Shown here: positions 6,151 to 7,358 of the stretch, piece after piece
Layout of the letters: each line of letters begins with the position of its first letter
How positions within the stretch are numbered: position 1 is the stretch's first letter
Assembly: GCA_039193385.1 (NCBI GenBank)
Contig: JBCCWR010000119.1
Coordinates: forward strand, 1-7,358
DNA from: JBCCWR01 sp039193385
GTDB taxonomy: Bacteria; Verrucomicrobiota; Verrucomicrobiia; Methylacidiphilales; JBCCWR01
Direction: 5' to 3'
DNA: 7,358 nt
The notes under the pieces: generated by a model
The model's input: only the letters and a program-made list of their open reading frames with translations
Databases searched by the model: none
What the model was told of the DNA's origin: nothing
Program-made: the position numbers and the translations under genes

Positions 6151-7358
6151 ATGAACATATCTCTCGAAGATGTATCTGCATGCCGCAAACGCATTAAAAT
6201 CGAAGTTCCAGTAAAGACTGTTGATGAAGAATTGGTACGTGTAACAACCGAGTTTCAGAAAGCAGCTCGCATCAAAGGCTTTCGCCCGGGGAAGGCACCA
6301 CGGGCCATGATCGAAAAGATGTATTCCAATGAAATCAACGAAGAGCTGAAGCGAACTCTTGTTCCTAAAGCATTCCGTCAAGCGGTGCAAAGCAAGGAAT
6401 TAAAAATTGTCAGTGAACCTCAAGTAGAAGATCTTAACTTCCAACGCGGGGTCTCCATGAGTTTCTCTACCATTGTCGATCTGCAGCCGGAATTCAAATT
6501 ACCCGACTACAAAGGCATTAAAGTTAAAAAGGGTGATGCTGAAATCTCTGATCAAGACGTAGAAGAACTCAAGAAAAACATCCTCGATCAACATGCTGAG
6601 TTCAAAGATATTGAAGATCGCGAACTTCAGTCAGGTGATTTTGCCGTGATCGACTACACTGGCACAGTTGATGATAAACCCGTCAGTGAATTTGTTCAAT
6701 CTCCAGCCACATTAAGTGAAAACAAAAATTTCTGGTTGTGGATCAAGGACGATCACTTTTTACCCAATTTTCCTCAGCAGCTCGTGGGTATGAACATCGG
6801 TGAATCTCGCACGATTACAATCGATTTTCCCGAAGACTACTATCATGAGACCCTACAAAAAAAGAAAGGCTCCTACCAAGTTACGCTTAACAGCATTAAA
6901 CTAAAAGAACTTCCCGAGTTAACCGATGAGATAGCGCAAAAAGTGGCGGAGTGTGATGCGGAGGAACTCATGAAACGCATCCATCAGAATCTTCAATCAC
7001 AAAAAGCCAACACCATCCGCAATGCTCAGAATAAAGAAATCATCGAATTTTTAAACAAGAGCACCAAGTTCGAGTTACCTGAATCTGTCGTTAAAAAAGA
7101 AACCGAACGCATGATGTACGACATTGTTCAGGAAAACCAAGCACGCGGTATTTCCGATGATATGCTGGAAGAAAAGAAGAAAGATATTTTTGAAGCGGCG
7201 CAGGTTTCAGCCAAAGACGAAGTTAAGGTAAGTTTCATCCTCGATAAAATATCTGATGAAGAAAAAATTAATGTCGATACAAATGAAATCATGATGGAAA
7301 TCCAGATGATGAGCCAAATGTACAAGATGCCCGCCAATGAACTCATTGAAAAAATTAA
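6151..7358 (+). CDS. tig: Trigger factor, ribosome-associated chaperone (3' end cut off)
   Basis: Trigger factor binds the ribosome beside the exit tunnel and shelters nascent chains. It also has peptidyl-prolyl isomerase activity. The frame starts at ATG 6151 and runs off the window after 402 whole codons and two bases, so roughly the last 30 or more residues of a protein usually about 430 long are missing. The ribosome-docking signature GFRPGKAP falls at residues 43-50, the same numbers as in E. coli. The FKBP-type isomerase domain covers about 160-253, beginning SGDFAVIDYTG and containing FPQQLVGMNIGE. The C-terminal chaperone region includes the conserved FELPESVVKKETERMM stretch near residues 307-322. 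The start gives MNISLEDVSACRKRIKIEVP, a normal trigger-factor N-terminus. No Shine-Dalgarno site is present; the leader is pyrimidine-rich. In many bacteria clpP and clpX follow tig, but that lies outside the window. Confidence 0.96.
   Translation, partial: MNISLEDVSACRKRIKIEVPVKTVDEELVRVTTEFQKAARIKGFRPGKAPRAMIEKMYSNEINEELKRTLVPKAFRQAVQSKELKIVSEPQVEDLNFQRGVSMSFSTIVDLQPEFKLPDYKGIKVKKGDAEISDQDVEELKKNILDQHAEFKDIEDRELQSGDFAVIDYTGTVDDKPVSEFVQSPATLSENKNFWLWIKDDHFLPNFPQQLVGMNIGESRTITIDFPEDYYHETLQKKKGSYQVTLNSIKLKELPELTDEIAQKVAECDAEELMKRIHQNLQSQKANTIRNAQNKEIIEFLNKSTKFELPESVVKKETERMMYDIVQENQARGISDDMLEEKKKDIFEAAQVSAKDEVKVSFILDKISDEEKINVDTNEIMMEIQMMSQMYKMPANELIEKI

Noticed and set aside
1..7358. tRNA, rRNA, CRISPR, transposon or phage features
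   Set aside because: Coding sequence fills nearly all of the window. No cloverleaf-like sequence, regular repeats, transposase or integrase motif was seen, and no intergenic gap exceeds 112 bases.

Overview
The window is an ordinary-looking bacterial chromosomal segment, about 45% G+C by eye, holding seven protein genes and no recognisable RNA gene, mobile element or CRISPR array. The RecN and trigger-factor sequence style, plus ThyX in place of ThyA, fits the PVC group, probably Verrucomicrobiota (Opitutae-like). That is an inference from remembered family features and was not searched. All six starts that can be placed lack a Shine-Dalgarno-like purine run.

Positions 1-4366 carry five genes on the + strand with gaps of 10-69 bases, so they may be partly co-transcribed. 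They are an extended short-chain dehydrogenase resembling thioester/fatty acyl reductase domains (5' end lost or damaged near the window edge), a class I methyltransferase of the RlmI/RlmK type, an unrecognised four-helix membrane protein with a charged helical tail, flavin-dependent thymidylate synthase ThyX, and a secreted cyclophilin-type peptidyl-prolyl isomerase.

On the - strand, recN (4377-6038) converges on the cyclophilin gene, leaving only 10 bases between stop codons. A 112-base divergent spacer follows. The trigger factor gene (tig) starts at 6151 and runs off the right edge after 402 codons.

The identifiable roles are housekeeping: dTMP synthesis (ThyX), double-strand break repair (RecN), probable RNA methylation, and protein folding outside the cytoplasm (cyclophilin) and at the ribosome (trigger factor). 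Nothing supports a dedicated defence, mobile or otherwise novel multi-gene system. The points most worth a second look are the sharp G+C break with an out-of-frame ATG at the left edge, the consistent absence of Shine-Dalgarno sites with pyrimidine-rich leaders, and the unknown membrane protein.
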